This document shows positions 41,514 through 50,161 of a DNA stretch of 64,000 nucleotides, piece after piece. A program made the position numbers and the translations under genes. The DNA is from CALBPI01 sp038531945 (GTDB taxonomy: Bacteria > Pseudomonadota > Gammaproteobacteria > Steroidobacterales > Woeseiaceae): contig JBCBBH010000003.1 in the NCBI GenBank assembly GCA_038531945.1, positions 310,001-374,000 of the forward strand, given 5' to 3'. Under the pieces are notes generated by a model. The model did no database searches, was not told where the DNA came from, and was given only the letters and a program-made list of their open reading frames with translations. Positions within the stretch are counted from its first letter, which is position 1; the number at the start of each line of letters is the position of its first letter.

Positions 41514-42973
41514 ATCGCTCTCCCGGATGGACATTTGTTCAAAGGATCTTGTTGCTCGATCCCTTGCTCGAAGGTCTCCCAGTTTTCGGCGTTCTTCGCA
41601 TGTCCAGACACCAACCAGTCGACACCGAGCCCTGATGCGCTGACGATAGCATGCAACTCCACAGCAGAGGGTTGAATGCGGCTCGGTCCTTGTTCGAGAA
41701 GGGCGTGGTAGTGACCGTCCTGAAAAAGCGTTTTGCTGGGCTCGGCGTACACAAACAAAATATCCGACGCGTGACTGGTTGACCCGAGAACAAATCTTAG
41801 CGGGCCAAGCCGATCTCCGTCGCCGACGACTAACGTATCGAGATCATCGAAGTCGTCACGCTCTGCTCGTAGATACTTTTCGGTTTCGGGGCTGATGACA
41901 ATCGTGGCGCCAAGTGTGATGGCCTCGTCCAACCCGTCGATATGTTCGGAATGATGATGTGTCAGGACGACATGGCTCATCGGCAGATCCGACCCTGCTT
42001 GTGAGTTCGCCGCGGCTAAACGGTCCGGCAAGCCAGCGAAGCCATTGACGACCATCCAGGCCTCGTCGTGCAGCGCGAACAATGAGTAATCCTCTTGTCC
42101 AACCTGATAGGCGCCGTTGCCGAGCGCATCCGCCGTCATCTCTGACTGGTCGACCATCGGTGATGGTGGTTCCAGACCGTTTTCGACCATGATGTTGCTC
42201 GACACGTCGCTATTGAATTTCATGTGGATCTTGCTCGCGTACTCGACCAGTGTTTCACCGAGGTAGACGCGCAGTTCGCTGGCGAACGTGATGCCGCTTC
42301 TTGATTCAAACGAGTCGAAGATCAAATTTACGGTACCGATTTCGCGTTGCATGACACCGCGTTTGATCAGACCGGAATCGCGCGATACGTAGATTTCAAT
42401 CTTCTGACTATCCGGGATGATTTCAAACGCGAGGATGTCGAACGACTCGCCCCGATAGATTCGCTCGCCGAGCCATTCGATTTCTGGTGGTTCGGTTGCA
42501 AGAAAGTAGGCCATCAGCAGATCGCTGCTTCGATAGTCTACGTTGAAGAAGTCGTAGTAGCGGCGCTCGTCATTGCGCTGAACCGTCATGTTGAAATAGT
42601 CGATGATCGCGCCGCCCGCGTCGTCGATCACGTATCGGTTGTGATAAACATTGCCGTTCTGATCGATCCAGCGTTCGACACTGCCGGTTTTGTCTTTTAC
42701 GTCAAAGTGCTTGTGGTGCCGGTCATGAACAAACTCAACGAAATCGGCTGTCTGCCCCTGGCCAGGCCAAGCCAATCGTCGGTCTGCCCAGGTTTCAATC
42801 GACTGTAGCGCCAGCAGCGTCTCGCCACCGTAGCGCTCAGTGATTCGGTCGAGCACGCTTTGCACATCAGGCGTCAGCTTCGCTTCCGATTGCGCAAGGG
42901 TCTTGGAGGCCATGGTTGCCACCACAACCAATCCTAGACAAAAGCCGATAAGGCCAGGTTTGAGCTGCGTCAT
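41474..42973 (-). CDS. secreted metallo-beta-lactamase-fold hydrolase, variant metal motif
   Basis: The ATG at 42973, preceded by an AGGA site, gives a 499-residue protein with a signal peptide (GFCLGLVVVATMASKTLAQ). The N-terminal 280 residues are an outer-membrane lipoprotein-like region; the MBL domain follows. Its first metal motif is H-H-H-S-E-H, so the Asp of the usual HxHxDH is Glu. DGHYH and VSGHA supply the further ligands. It may hydrolyse esters or lactones in the periplasm. It is cotranscribed with the serine hydrolase downstream. A frame extending 45 codons upstream has no signal and is rejected. Confidence 0.8.
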   Translation of the reverse strand: MTQLKPGLIGFCLGLVVVATMASKTLAQSEAKLTPDVQSVLDRITERYGGETLLALQSIETWADRRLAWPGQGQTADFVEFVHDRHHKHFDVKDKTGSVERWIDQNGNVYHNRYVIDDAGGAIIDYFNMTVQRNDERRYYDFFNVDYRSSDLLMAYFLATEPPEIEWLGERIYRGESFDILAFEIIPDSQKIEIYVSRDSGLIKRGVMQREIGTVNLIFDSFESRSGITFASELRVYLGETLVEYASKIHMKFNSDVSSNIMVENGLEPPSPMVDQSEMTADALGNGAYQVGQEDYSLFALHDEAWMVVNGFAGLPDRLAAANSQAGSDLPMSHVVLTHHHSEHIDGLDEAITLGATIVISPETEKYLRAERDDFDDLDTLVVGDGDRLGPLRFVLGSTSHASDILFVYAEPSKTLFQDGHYHALLEQGPSRIQPSAVELHAIVSASGLGVDWLVSGHAKNAENWETFEQGIEQQDPLNKCPSGRAICSDVPPMTIHTG

Positions 42974-43353
42974 GTGATCGATCCTCGTCAGTGTTTTGCG
43001 GAATGACTTAGTTCGCCATGAACGAGTCAACGAAGCCTGCGGATTTCGCGAAAAAGCTGACGGATTCTTATCCGACAGGCAAACTAAGGCCGCGACCACG
43101 ACGACCAATGAAGAGTTTGGTGGACTTCACGCGCGTGTGGTTGGATGCCAGATTATCTGGAACAGTCCATAGCGAATTGGCGAAATTGGTAACGAGATGA
43201 ACGAGATCTTTTAAAAACCTGATGCCGATGTTGAGGGCCAGGTTTCCGTCGGGAACGAAGCGGGCAGCATCCTAGATCGCAGTGCGGTGGCCCGCGCCAA
43301 AACGACGGTCGTAGTAGGACCGTACTTCGAGCTAAAAATCGAAGAAGGTTGAG
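42974..43353 (+). other. intergenic stretch with a possible coding fragment
   Basis: Apart from the MBL promoter there is no complete gene. On the plus strand at 43215-43352 an open frame without a start codon reads DADVEGQVSVGNEAGSILD and ends KIEEG, with plausible coding character, and may be the tail of a lost gene. I do not recognise it. Confidence 0.3.
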
Positions 43354-43698
43354 TCAGTTTCGATTCTGTAAACGCTTCGCCCACCGCAGCATCCACCAGC
43401 CGAACAGCAGGTTGATGAGAATCCGAAAAGGAAAATAAAGGAGGGCCGGAAGCTCAAAAAGCCAATCGACCAGTCGATCGGGCGCCAAGGCGTATCCTAC
43501 GGACTTCAGCCAATAAAGAAACGACAGGTGCGCGCGAAGATGCGCATCGACGGTCATGTTCCAAGCAAGTGTCGGCGTCGTCGCAATTTCCCACGCTGCG
43601 AGCACGGTAATTGCGCTATCAAGAATCGCACCGACAGCACCGGCCCATGCGAGCACCACCAGAACTCTCCGGCGTCGGCCGCTTTCATCGTGTGACAT
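43354..43698 (-). CDS. small membrane protein, function unknown
   Basis: The 114-residue product has a basic N-terminus (SHDESGRRRR), one clear membrane segment (VLVVLAWAGAVGAILDSAITVLAAW), an amphipathic middle and a second hydrophobic segment (ELPALLYFPFRILINLLFGWWML) with a basic end. No family is recognised. It stands alone on the minus strand; the region of about 200 bases upstream shows nothing notable. Confidence 0.55.
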   Translation of the reverse strand: MSHDESGRRRRVLVVLAWAGAVGAILDSAITVLAAWEIATTPTLAWNMTVDAHLRAHLSFLYWLKSVGYALAPDRLVDWLFELPALLYFPFRILINLLFGWWMLRWAKRLQNRN

Positions 43699-43905
43699 GG
43701 CTTATATGATGCGACTGTTAATATCACTTTGCACAGGTTTTTCCAGCTCCCAACCCCTGCGCCTTCTATTTGGACGAGCGCGTCGATTTGGGTTTCCGCA
43801 CATGAGCTTCGCGAATGCGAGTTTCGGCTCTCTTGGAGTGTGCAATCAATAACTAAGAGAAGGCGGAACAAGACTAGAGCTTCTTGGCGCGTTCAATTCG
43901 ACGGA

Positions 43906-44535
43906 TCAGTCTCTCGCTGCTACCTGCTGGCCCATTCCCTGCTGTCGCTTCCTTAACCACTCCATTCGTTTGTGACTGCCGAGGAAGCCTTCGTCGCACC
44001 GATCGCCGCAAACGGAGCGAAACAGAATCTCAAGGGCGGCAAGCTCTGGTACGTCTGCATTGTGTTCAAACCAGATGTACTGGTTGTTCACAATTGACAG
44101 GAAGGAGACCATCGTTCCATCTAAGCAGTAAAAGACGTTTTCGGTGGGGTCGCGATCAAACACGCCAATAGTGTAGACCTCGCGCACAAAGTCTGTGTAC
44201 ATGGTCGGCGAAATTGTTCTCTCGAACGACTCGAGCACGGGTGGTGCGCCGGCTGGCCAGTAGTACGTTTCTGCTGACACCTCAGCGCCGGCTTCAGAGG
44301 GCGTTACTGTAATCACCGAAGAGTTCCCGAACGATTCCGAAATCACCAGGCGGAACTCCCCTTCCATTGTTATGTCCGGGAAAAAATATCGCTCCCCGGG
44401 TTCCATGTACGCGTCTTCATCTGGCAACCACCTCGGGGCGTAACCCACTGACCAGATATTGGACACATAGCTGAAACTCACTAGCGTTGCGAATAGCACT
44501 AGCGACACGATTGCTATATTCCACCGGGTGTTCAT
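43906..44535 (-). CDS. membrane-anchored protein of unknown function
   Basis: The 209-residue product begins with an uncleaved or signal-anchor segment (WNIAIVSLVLFATLVSFSYVS) and continues as a probably periplasmic domain with a WLPDEDAYMEPGERYFF stretch, mixed alpha/beta character and three cysteines near the C-terminus (YCLDG, VCGDRCDEG). No motif identifies it. It is divergent from the YcxB-like gene. Confidence 0.6.
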   Translation of the reverse strand: MNTRWNIAIVSLVLFATLVSFSYVSNIWSVGYAPRWLPDEDAYMEPGERYFFPDITMEGEFRLVISESFGNSSVITVTPSEAGAEVSAETYYWPAGAPPVLESFERTISPTMYTDFVREVYTIGVFDRDPTENVFYCLDGTMVSFLSIVNNQYIWFEHNADVPELAALEILFRSVCGDRCDEGFLGSHKRMEWLRKRQQGMGQQVAARD

Positions 44536-44712
44536 GGTCCAAGACTCGCATTTTTCTTGGTGTCTTGGCTAGTTCGAGATCTCGTTGAACATCGGTTTGA
44601 AGACCAATGTTGACTTCATGATCCAGACGGAACGGTGCCACATCGCTATCATAGTGACTCACCAAGTCGCCGAAACACCCATCGAATCATCCAGGCCCGC
44701 CGGAATCTCGTC

Positions 44713-45288
44713 ATGAGCGATATCTACAACGCACCCGAATCCAATGTCGACGGTCGGCGGACGCCGCAGTTCGCGTCTGGCGTTCTGCGTGTCGAGACAG
44801 ACCTGACTCGCAAGGACCTCGTGCGATTCAACCTTTCCAAGCTATTCCGCCATCGGTCGAACCTGAATTTGTTTTTGATGATCTTCGTCGTAATTTTCTT
44901 CATGACAGCGCTTGAGGCACTTGGGAGTGAGGGTGACACCAATTGGTTGAAGCTAATTGCTTTGGTTGGGCTGGCTAGCGCAGGTGGATTTGCCGTAGCG
45001 TATCTTATTGGTTTGTTGTTCGTGGTTTTCTCGGCAAGTGCCGCGACTGGCACGCTCGGTCGTCATGTTTTGATTATTGAAGACGATGGATTTCGTGAGC
45101 AAACCGAGGCAAACGACTCACTGCACTATTGGCGCGCAATCCGAAAAATTGACAAGAGTTCCTATGCGATCACGGTACAAGTGAACTCTTATCTGTTTCA
45201 TGTGATTCCGCAGCGTGAATTTGAGTCTGCTTCGGATTTCGAAACCTTCTACGCCGAATTGATGCGTCGATTCGAGGCGGCGCAATGA
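44713..45288 (+). CDS. YcxB-like domain membrane protein
   Basis: The chosen ATG (44713) gives the MSDIYNAPES opening common to two-TM proteins of the YcxB type; a frame extending further upstream has no support. Two membrane segments (LFLMIFVVIFFMTALEAL and LIALVGLASAGGFAVAYLIGLLFVVFSA) are followed by a cytoplasmic PH-like YcxB domain (LGRHVLIIEDDGFREQTEANDS, YWRAIRKIDKSS, YLFHVIPQREFES). Function unknown in the family. It overlaps the DUF6940 gene by 4 bases. Confidence 0.7.
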   Translation: MSDIYNAPESNVDGRRTPQFASGVLRVETDLTRKDLVRFNLSKLFRHRSNLNLFLMIFVVIFFMTALEALGSEGDTNWLKLIALVGLASAGGFAVAYLIGLLFVVFSASAATGTLGRHVLIIEDDGFREQTEANDSLHYWRAIRKIDKSSYAITVQVNSYLFHVIPQREFESASDFETFYAELMRRFEAAQ

Positions 45289-45872
45289 GTGGAGTCTTTC
45301 GAGCCGTCTGCGCAGAGCTTGATGATCGTCTCCACCGCTACCAGATCATCGAGAATGGAGGGTGTGTTTCCTTTGGGAGCGCGTTTCAGTTGTTACGAGA
45401 TGATCCACAGTTTCGTTCGATCCTGATTGCTGCCCTCGTCGAGTCGCCATTCTCTGCCTACCGCTGGGAGACGCCGTCGGTCACGCGTGAGACGGCGGAT
45501 CGTGACTTCGAGTTCGTTCTGTTGGGTGCGCCCGGGCTGAAGCGGGCGCCAGATCCATCGGTTTTCGCTGAGCACTTCAAGGCAGATGTCGAGCGATCGG
45601 TCGTCGCGTTCGAGAATCTCGGCGGCGACGCGATGATGGTGGTGCCATGCCCCGTTGGAGACAGCTCGAAGTACTGCCATCTCGCGGACTTTGTTCGCAC
45701 GGCGCCGCAGGCGCAGGCACATGCGCTTTGGCAAGCGGTCGGTGAAAAGGCGTCCGCAAGGCTGAGTCACCGTCCCATGTGGATCAACACGGCGGGCGGC
45801 GGCGTGGCATGGTTACACGTACGGATGGACTCAACACCGAAGTACTATCATCATGCGCCTTACCGGCTTTAG
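45285..45872 (+). CDS. DUF6940-family protein
   Basis: The 195-residue product matches what I know of DUF6940: FRSILIAALVESPFSAYRWETPSVT, FEFVLLGAPGLKRAPDPSVFAEHF, VAFENLGGDAMMVVPCPV, YCHLADFVRTAPQAQAHALWQAVG and the closing TAGGGVAWLHVRMDSTPKYY. The strongly conserved His, Asp and Arg residues suggest an enzyme, but no activity is known to me. It is coupled to the YcxB-like gene through an ATGA overlap. Confidence 0.75.
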   Translation: MSGVFRAVCAELDDRLHRYQIIENGGCVSFGSAFQLLRDDPQFRSILIAALVESPFSAYRWETPSVTRETADRDFEFVLLGAPGLKRAPDPSVFAEHFKADVERSVVAFENLGGDAMMVVPCPVGDSSKYCHLADFVRTAPQAQAHALWQAVGEKASARLSHRPMWINTAGGGVAWLHVRMDSTPKYYHHAPYRL

Positions 45873-45944
45873 TACTTCAAAGAGTCCGAAGGAGACATTG
45901 GAGTTACATTCGCAGGTACAAGTCATTGATGGCGAGGAAGCAAC

Positions 45945-46952
45945 ATGATGCGTTTGGCAGAGTGGGACCTTTCCGAGGGTGACGATGCCCATCGGATTGA
46001 GCTTTACTGGGGTGATCTTTCAGACCTTCCTGACCAGCATGCTGTGGACGTTTTAGTAGTCTCAGCATTCCGCAATGACTATATCCCAACGCCGGGCTCG
46101 CTGATTGGTGCGCTACAGCGCAATGGGATCTCAGTCTATAACCTGTCATTCGCGAAGTCCTATGACCTGCGAGACGAATTTTCGTGTTGGTTATCTCAGC
46201 CTGTTGGTGTGCGTGCGTTCAAGAGGATTCTGTGTATTGAGTCAGGGTGGCGCGGCGCACCCCCTGAGGTGGCAGACGATTTGTTTCGAGCGCTCGCGCC
46301 GACCTCTCTGACGAATATCCCAACACAGTCCGTCGCAATGCCGCTGATCGGCGCCGGCGACCAGGGCTACGATGACGCTCAGATGTTAGAAGCAATAGTC
46401 ATGGCTGCGGTCGGATGGTTTCGAAGGGGAATTTCGATCGAAGTGCTGAAAATTGTTGCCTACGATTCGGAATCCGCCAAAAAGGCGAAATCTCGTTTTC
46501 TTAAGCTAAAAGGGGCGGGTATACCCGATGCGCGCGAACAGAATGAGTGGGATGTTTTTCTGAGCTACTCCAGCTCGGATTCGACTGCGGCAGATCGAAT
46601 ACAGACAGAATTGGTGAGACAATCTTCTGAGATTCGTGTGTTTCGAGATCGACAGTCACTTCAGAAAGGTGCGAGTTGGTTGATGCAAGTTGCGTATGCG
46701 CTTGACTCCTGCCATACGGTTCTCGCGCTTTACACTCCAGAGTATTGGTCGAGTATGGTGTGTAAGGACGAGTTATCGGCCGCCTACGTTCGACAGACTC
46801 GTGCGAACCGACAAGTCCTCTTTCCAGTATTTTACCGACATACTGATATACCTTCGTTTTTTCAGGCTTTGCATTATGTGGACTGCCGCGAAGCAGACCA
46901 TCGAAAACTATCGGCCGCTTGCAAGACGATCTGCGATGATGTGATGGGATAA
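45945..46952 (+). CDS. macro-like domain fused to a TIR domain
   Basis: The 335-residue protein has two parts. Residues of about 15-180 resemble a macro domain that binds ADP-ribose (IELYWGDLSDLPDQHAVDVLVVSAF; MPLIGAGDQGY; later VLKIVAYDSES). Residues of about 201-330 are a TIR domain (EWDVFLSYSSSDSTAADRIQTEL, FRDRQSL, ASWLMQVAYALDSCHTVLALYTPEYWSS) with the catalytic Glu276 of NAD-cleaving TIRs in VCKDELSAA. TIR enzymes act in phage defence by NAD+ depletion or by making cyclic ADP-ribose; a macro partner could sense or clear ADP-ribose species. No phage-sensor gene is obvious beside it. Confidence 0.8.
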   Translation: MMRLAEWDLSEGDDAHRIELYWGDLSDLPDQHAVDVLVVSAFRNDYIPTPGSLIGALQRNGISVYNLSFAKSYDLRDEFSCWLSQPVGVRAFKRILCIESGWRGAPPEVADDLFRALAPTSLTNIPTQSVAMPLIGAGDQGYDDAQMLEAIVMAAVGWFRRGISIEVLKIVAYDSESAKKAKSRFLKLKGAGIPDAREQNEWDVFLSYSSSDSTAADRIQTELVRQSSEIRVFRDRQSLQKGASWLMQVAYALDSCHTVLALYTPEYWSSMVCKDELSAAYVRQTRANRQVLFPVFYRHTDIPSFFQALHYVDCREADHRKLSAACKTICDDVMG

Positions 46953-47008
46953 ATTTATAGACACTGACGCTCGCTAGAGTAGCCTGACTTTGGAGTAAGA
47001 CTTTCACC

Positions 47009-47440
47009 ATGATTAGGGGAATCAATCACGTCACACTCGCGGTTACCGAACTGGATCGATCAATTTGGTTCTATGGGACGGTGTTGGGAATGCGCTTGGT
47101 ATCTAACCATGAGGATGGCGCATACCTTGAAGCCGGTACTCTGTGGCTTTGCTTGTCAGTGGATCCAAACGTCGCACGTCACGAAAGGTTGGACTACACG
47201 CACATCGCGTTCGATATCGATAAGGAACACTTCGAGGAGTTTGCCGCCAAGCTCAAAACAAACAACGTGCGCGTCTGGAAGCAGAATCGCAGCGAGGGAG
47301 AGTCTGTGTACTTTCTGGATCCCGACGGTCACAAGTTGGAGCTGCATGTGGGAACCCTCGCTTCGCGTCTGGAGGCGATGGGGGCTGCCGGGAGATCCGA
47401 AAACGAGTCTAATAAGAGAGTTAATCAATGCAGTCGATAG
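47009..47440 (+). CDS. fosA: fosfomycin-resistance glutathione transferase FosA-like
   Basis: The 143-residue protein fits the FosA branch of the vicinal-oxygen-chelate superfamily: MIRGINHVTLAVTELDRSIWFY (His7, metal), LDYTHIAFDI (His, metal) and SEGESVYFLDPDGHKLELHVG (Glu, metal; also the K and S residues for phosphonate binding). It adds glutathione to fosfomycin. The length and colinearity are those of true FosA rather than a generic glyoxalase. A GGAG site lies before the ATG. Chromosomal FosA genes are common in gammaproteobacteria and need not reflect transfer. Confidence 0.82.
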   Translation: MIRGINHVTLAVTELDRSIWFYGTVLGMRLVSNHEDGAYLEAGTLWLCLSVDPNVARHERLDYTHIAFDIDKEHFEEFAAKLKTNNVRVWKQNRSEGESVYFLDPDGHKLELHVGTLASRLEAMGAAGRSENESNKRVNQCSR

Positions 47441-48219
47441 GAAAGATCTCGCTTCTCGCTGTTAGTGTGTTCGGCATCCTGCTCTACGGGTTTTTCCTCG
47501 CGGCTACGTTTGCGGACAAGACGTGGATCGAGAAGGTGGGTACGGAATACATCGACTATCAAGTCAGAGGTCGGGTGAACCAGACGGTCGATGCGATCGA
47601 GCCACAGAGTGGCGATTCGTTGTTGAAAAACGCTGCACGGGAGCTCTTCGAGCGTAACGAAGCGAAAATTGAGTTGTACAAGGTTGCACTGAAAGAAGAG
47701 TTAGCAACCAAACTTCTGGATGCGCTCGCTGAAATTCGAGACTTGTCATGTGAGTGCCGGAAGTATCTGGAAGAGACCGCCGCAGATTTCTTCAACGTTT
47801 CTATCGCGGATCTCACGGCTGCGAACGCGCGAATTACCTCGTTCATCCATTCATCCTATGCGTCGGTCATCCGTGATCTGCAACGCGACTTTCGAATTTT
47901 CGCCGGATCGAACCTGGCTGCGTTTCTGATCCTGCTAGCGATTCTGCTGGCCAAGTCTCGAGCAGCCGTTCACTTGATGCTCCCGGGTGCAATGCTCGCG
48001 TTGTCGGCGCTGCTGTGTAGTTACTTCTACTTGTTCAAGCAAAACTGGTTCATGACGATCGTGCACGGCGACTACGTCGGTTTTGCGTATCTCGCGTGGC
48101 TCGGCGTCGTGTTTCTGTTCCTGATCGACATCGTCATTAACCGTGGTCGGATCACAGGTCAAATTATCAGTTCCGTCTTTAATGCTTTTGGGTCAGCGTT
48201 TCCGGTGGCGCCGTGTTAG
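47428..48219 (+). CDS. integral membrane protein, function unknown
   Basis: The 263-residue product has an N-terminal membrane segment (ISLLAVSVFGILLYGFFLA), a long helical extracytoplasmic or cytoplasmic region of about 120 residues (coiled-coil-like, with SCECRKYLEETAADFF) and about four further membrane segments to the end. No family recognised. The start overlaps the FosA-like gene by 13 bases, so they are cotranscribed, though a joint function is not implied. Confidence 0.65.
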   Translation: MQSIGKISLLAVSVFGILLYGFFLAATFADKTWIEKVGTEYIDYQVRGRVNQTVDAIEPQSGDSLLKNAARELFERNEAKIELYKVALKEELATKLLDALAEIRDLSCECRKYLEETAADFFNVSIADLTAANARITSFIHSSYASVIRDLQRDFRIFAGSNLAAFLILLAILLAKSRAAVHLMLPGAMLALSALLCSYFYLFKQNWFMTIVHGDYVGFAYLAWLGVVFLFLIDIVINRGRITGQIISSVFNAFGSAFPVAPC

Positions 48220-48248
48220 GAGACCGCTTAACGAAATCCTAGCGATCG

Positions 48249-49286
48249 TTAGACCTCGCTATGACGCGCCCGAAACTCGGTCGGCGTCATTCCGGTGCGC
48301 TCTTTGAACGCCTTGTTGAACGTCGACAATGACTTGAAGCCATGATCCAGCGCTAAAGTCAGAACCGGAACCTTGGGACTGTCGGGGCAGACCAGTGCAG
48401 CCTTGATGGCATCGATCCGATAGTCGTTCAGAAACTGACTGAAATTTGGATAGCCCAAGGTCGAGTTGATCAGATGGCGGAGTTGGTGCTGCGAGACGCC
48501 GATCCGTGCACTCAATTTGGCGATGGTCAAATCCGACTCTCGAAAGGCGGCGCCTTCGGTCATCGTTTCCAACAACCGAATTTTCAGCGCTTGCTCTTTG
48601 TCTGTCAGAGCTTTGTTTGGCGCATCCACCGAGCGGCCGAACGCGACGGCGTCTCTACCGAAACGCAGCATCCAGACGGTGCCCCAGGTGATCGCGATCC
48701 AAATCGACAACATCTTCAGTGTGCGCTTATCAACCGCAAGTTGATCGTTGGGCAACGGATCGGTAAACGCAGCGACCGCTGCGACAATGGTGATCAGCAC
48801 GACAAAGTAGACTCGAGAAGCACGGCGCTTGACCAACAGATCGTCTGTTCGGCCGCGCAAAGTGTTGTAGCAGAGATGCAGCATCAGCAGGACCGATGTG
48901 GTGCTGATCGTGATCAGCACGGGCATTGGCAGCATCGGCAGTGGCAGCACCAGTCGCAACCGCAAATAAAAGATAGGCAACGAGTAAACGACGCCTACAA
49001 CCATGTGGTACCACCGAAGCTGAAACCGATCGTCGAAGAGTGACAAAGCGAACAGCCAGACGAAAACGAGATGTGGTACGTCAACAAAGCGCACCACTAG
49101 ATAGATCGGTTCGGGCGGTGTCAATGGCTCGGGCAGGTATCCCATGAACAATGCGGCAACACTGATGCATGAGAGCACCAAGTACGGCGTGCTGCGCCAC
49201 TGCCGGTGATCGCGCCAGACGGTGTAGCCGAGCAGCGCCAGCATGCCAACACCTGAAAATCGAAACAGCGCATCAACGAATAGCAT
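48249..49286 (-). CDS. membrane-bound AraC-family regulator
   Basis: Residues of about 1-210 hold some seven membrane segments (GMLALLGYTVWRD, YLVLSCISVAALFMGYL, LVFVWLFALSLF, MLPMPVLITISTTSVLLML and others). Residues of about 235-345 are an AraC DNA-binding domain with two helix-turn-helix units (LTIAKLSARIGVSQHQLRHLINSTLGYPNFSQFLNDYRIDA and ALDHGFKSLSTFNKAFKERTGMTPTEFR). It probably senses a membrane-permeant or envelope signal. It is downstream of, and in the same direction as, the SapC gene, 89 bases away, and may regulate that TonB-receptor locus. Confidence 0.85.
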   Translation of the reverse strand: MLFVDALFRFSGVGMLALLGYTVWRDHRQWRSTPYLVLSCISVAALFMGYLPEPLTPPEPIYLVVRFVDVPHLVFVWLFALSLFDDRFQLRWYHMVVGVVYSLPIFYLRLRLVLPLPMLPMPVLITISTTSVLLMLHLCYNTLRGRTDDLLVKRRASRVYFVVLITIVAAVAAFTDPLPNDQLAVDKRTLKMLSIWIAITWGTVWMLRFGRDAVAFGRSVDAPNKALTDKEQALKIRLLETMTEGAAFRESDLTIAKLSARIGVSQHQLRHLINSTLGYPNFSQFLNDYRIDAIKAALVCPDSPKVPVLTLALDHGFKSLSTFNKAFKERTGMTPTEFRARHSEV

Positions 49287-49375
49287 GGCAGTTAACCTGA
49301 TCGTCCGACATGAGCGCCCGTTGCGGGAACCTGCCTCGTCAGACTACCTCGCCCGCGATAGGTTCACACCAATGG

Positions 49376-50140
49376 TTAGACGCCGCTGTCGATCGATTTC
49401 GCGACTTCCATCTTCACTTTGGAAATCGACGGGATGCCGGGTGTTGCATTGTGACGTCGAACCAGCCCGTTGATCTGGTTGAGCGAGGTCAGCATTGCAT
49501 GCATCAGGATCAGAAAATTCGACTGGTTGAGCGTGACGAGCGCATCGCCATCAAGCGTTCTGAGTTTATCCTCGTCGATGGTGTGCAGGCCGGTGATCGT
49601 TTGCGGCTCTCGTCCGATGAAGTCGAGCGTGATGTCGACTGGCTTGAGCAGTCCACGTGATTCGATATCGGTCAGGAATTTCTGGGTCAGAGCCGCTTGT
49701 CGGATATCGTCTTCCAGAAGTGCCGTGACGCGCTTGAGATAGTCCGACGGCTCGCCGCTCTCAAGGTACAAAGGCTCACCGTCGCCTTCCGTGAAATCGC
49801 CCCCTTCCGGGTCGATGCCGACAGCGTAGCCTTTCTCGTCGTCTGCGGCCATCAAATAAATCGGGTGGCACTGCACCAGGATCGGGATCCAGGTCGCCTG
49901 CCAGCCATCCTTGCCGACAAACAGATTGCCCTCGGGCAGGAAGCTCGTCACCGCTGACAGCGTCCATCGGCCAGTGTGATGATTTCGATTGATGAACACC
50001 GGCATGCTGGCGCTGGCGTGCCCGATTTCGTTGGCGCGCATCGTAATGACGTGCTGCTTGCTCGCAAATCTTGTCGCGCATTCGTTCGACGCGCGCAGTT
50101 TGCCGTGTTGCTCGAAGTTGAGCGGACTCAGTGTCGCCAT
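49376..50140 (-). CDS. SapC-family protein
   Basis: The 254-residue protein matches SapC (PF07277): N-terminal ASASMPVFINRNHHTGRWTLSAVTSFLPEGNLFVGKDGWQATWIP, then MAADDEKGYAVGIDPEGGDF and the C-terminal LNQSNFLILMHAMLTSLNQINGLVRRHN. The name derives from an S-layer-associated gene but the function is unknown. In many proteobacteria it lies in an operon with a TonB-dependent receptor and a tryptophan-halogenase-like gene, as here, in loci thought to take up glycans or related nutrients. Confidence 0.85.
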   Translation of the reverse strand: MATLSPLNFEQHGKLRASNECATRFASKQHVITMRANEIGHASASMPVFINRNHHTGRWTLSAVTSFLPEGNLFVGKDGWQATWIPILVQCHPIYLMAADDEKGYAVGIDPEGGDFTEGDGEPLYLESGEPSDYLKRVTALLEDDIRQAALTQKFLTDIESRGLLKPVDITLDFIGREPQTITGLHTIDEDKLRTLDGDALVTLNQSNFLILMHAMLTSLNQINGLVRRHNATPGIPSISKVKMEVAKSIDSGV

Positions 50141-50161
50141 GACGGTTATCCTCTTGCGGCG

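Noticed and set aside
47009..47440. FosA gene as sign of recent transfer
   Set aside because: Composition is similar to neighbours and chromosomal fosA genes are common in gammaproteobacteria; no mobile element flanks it.
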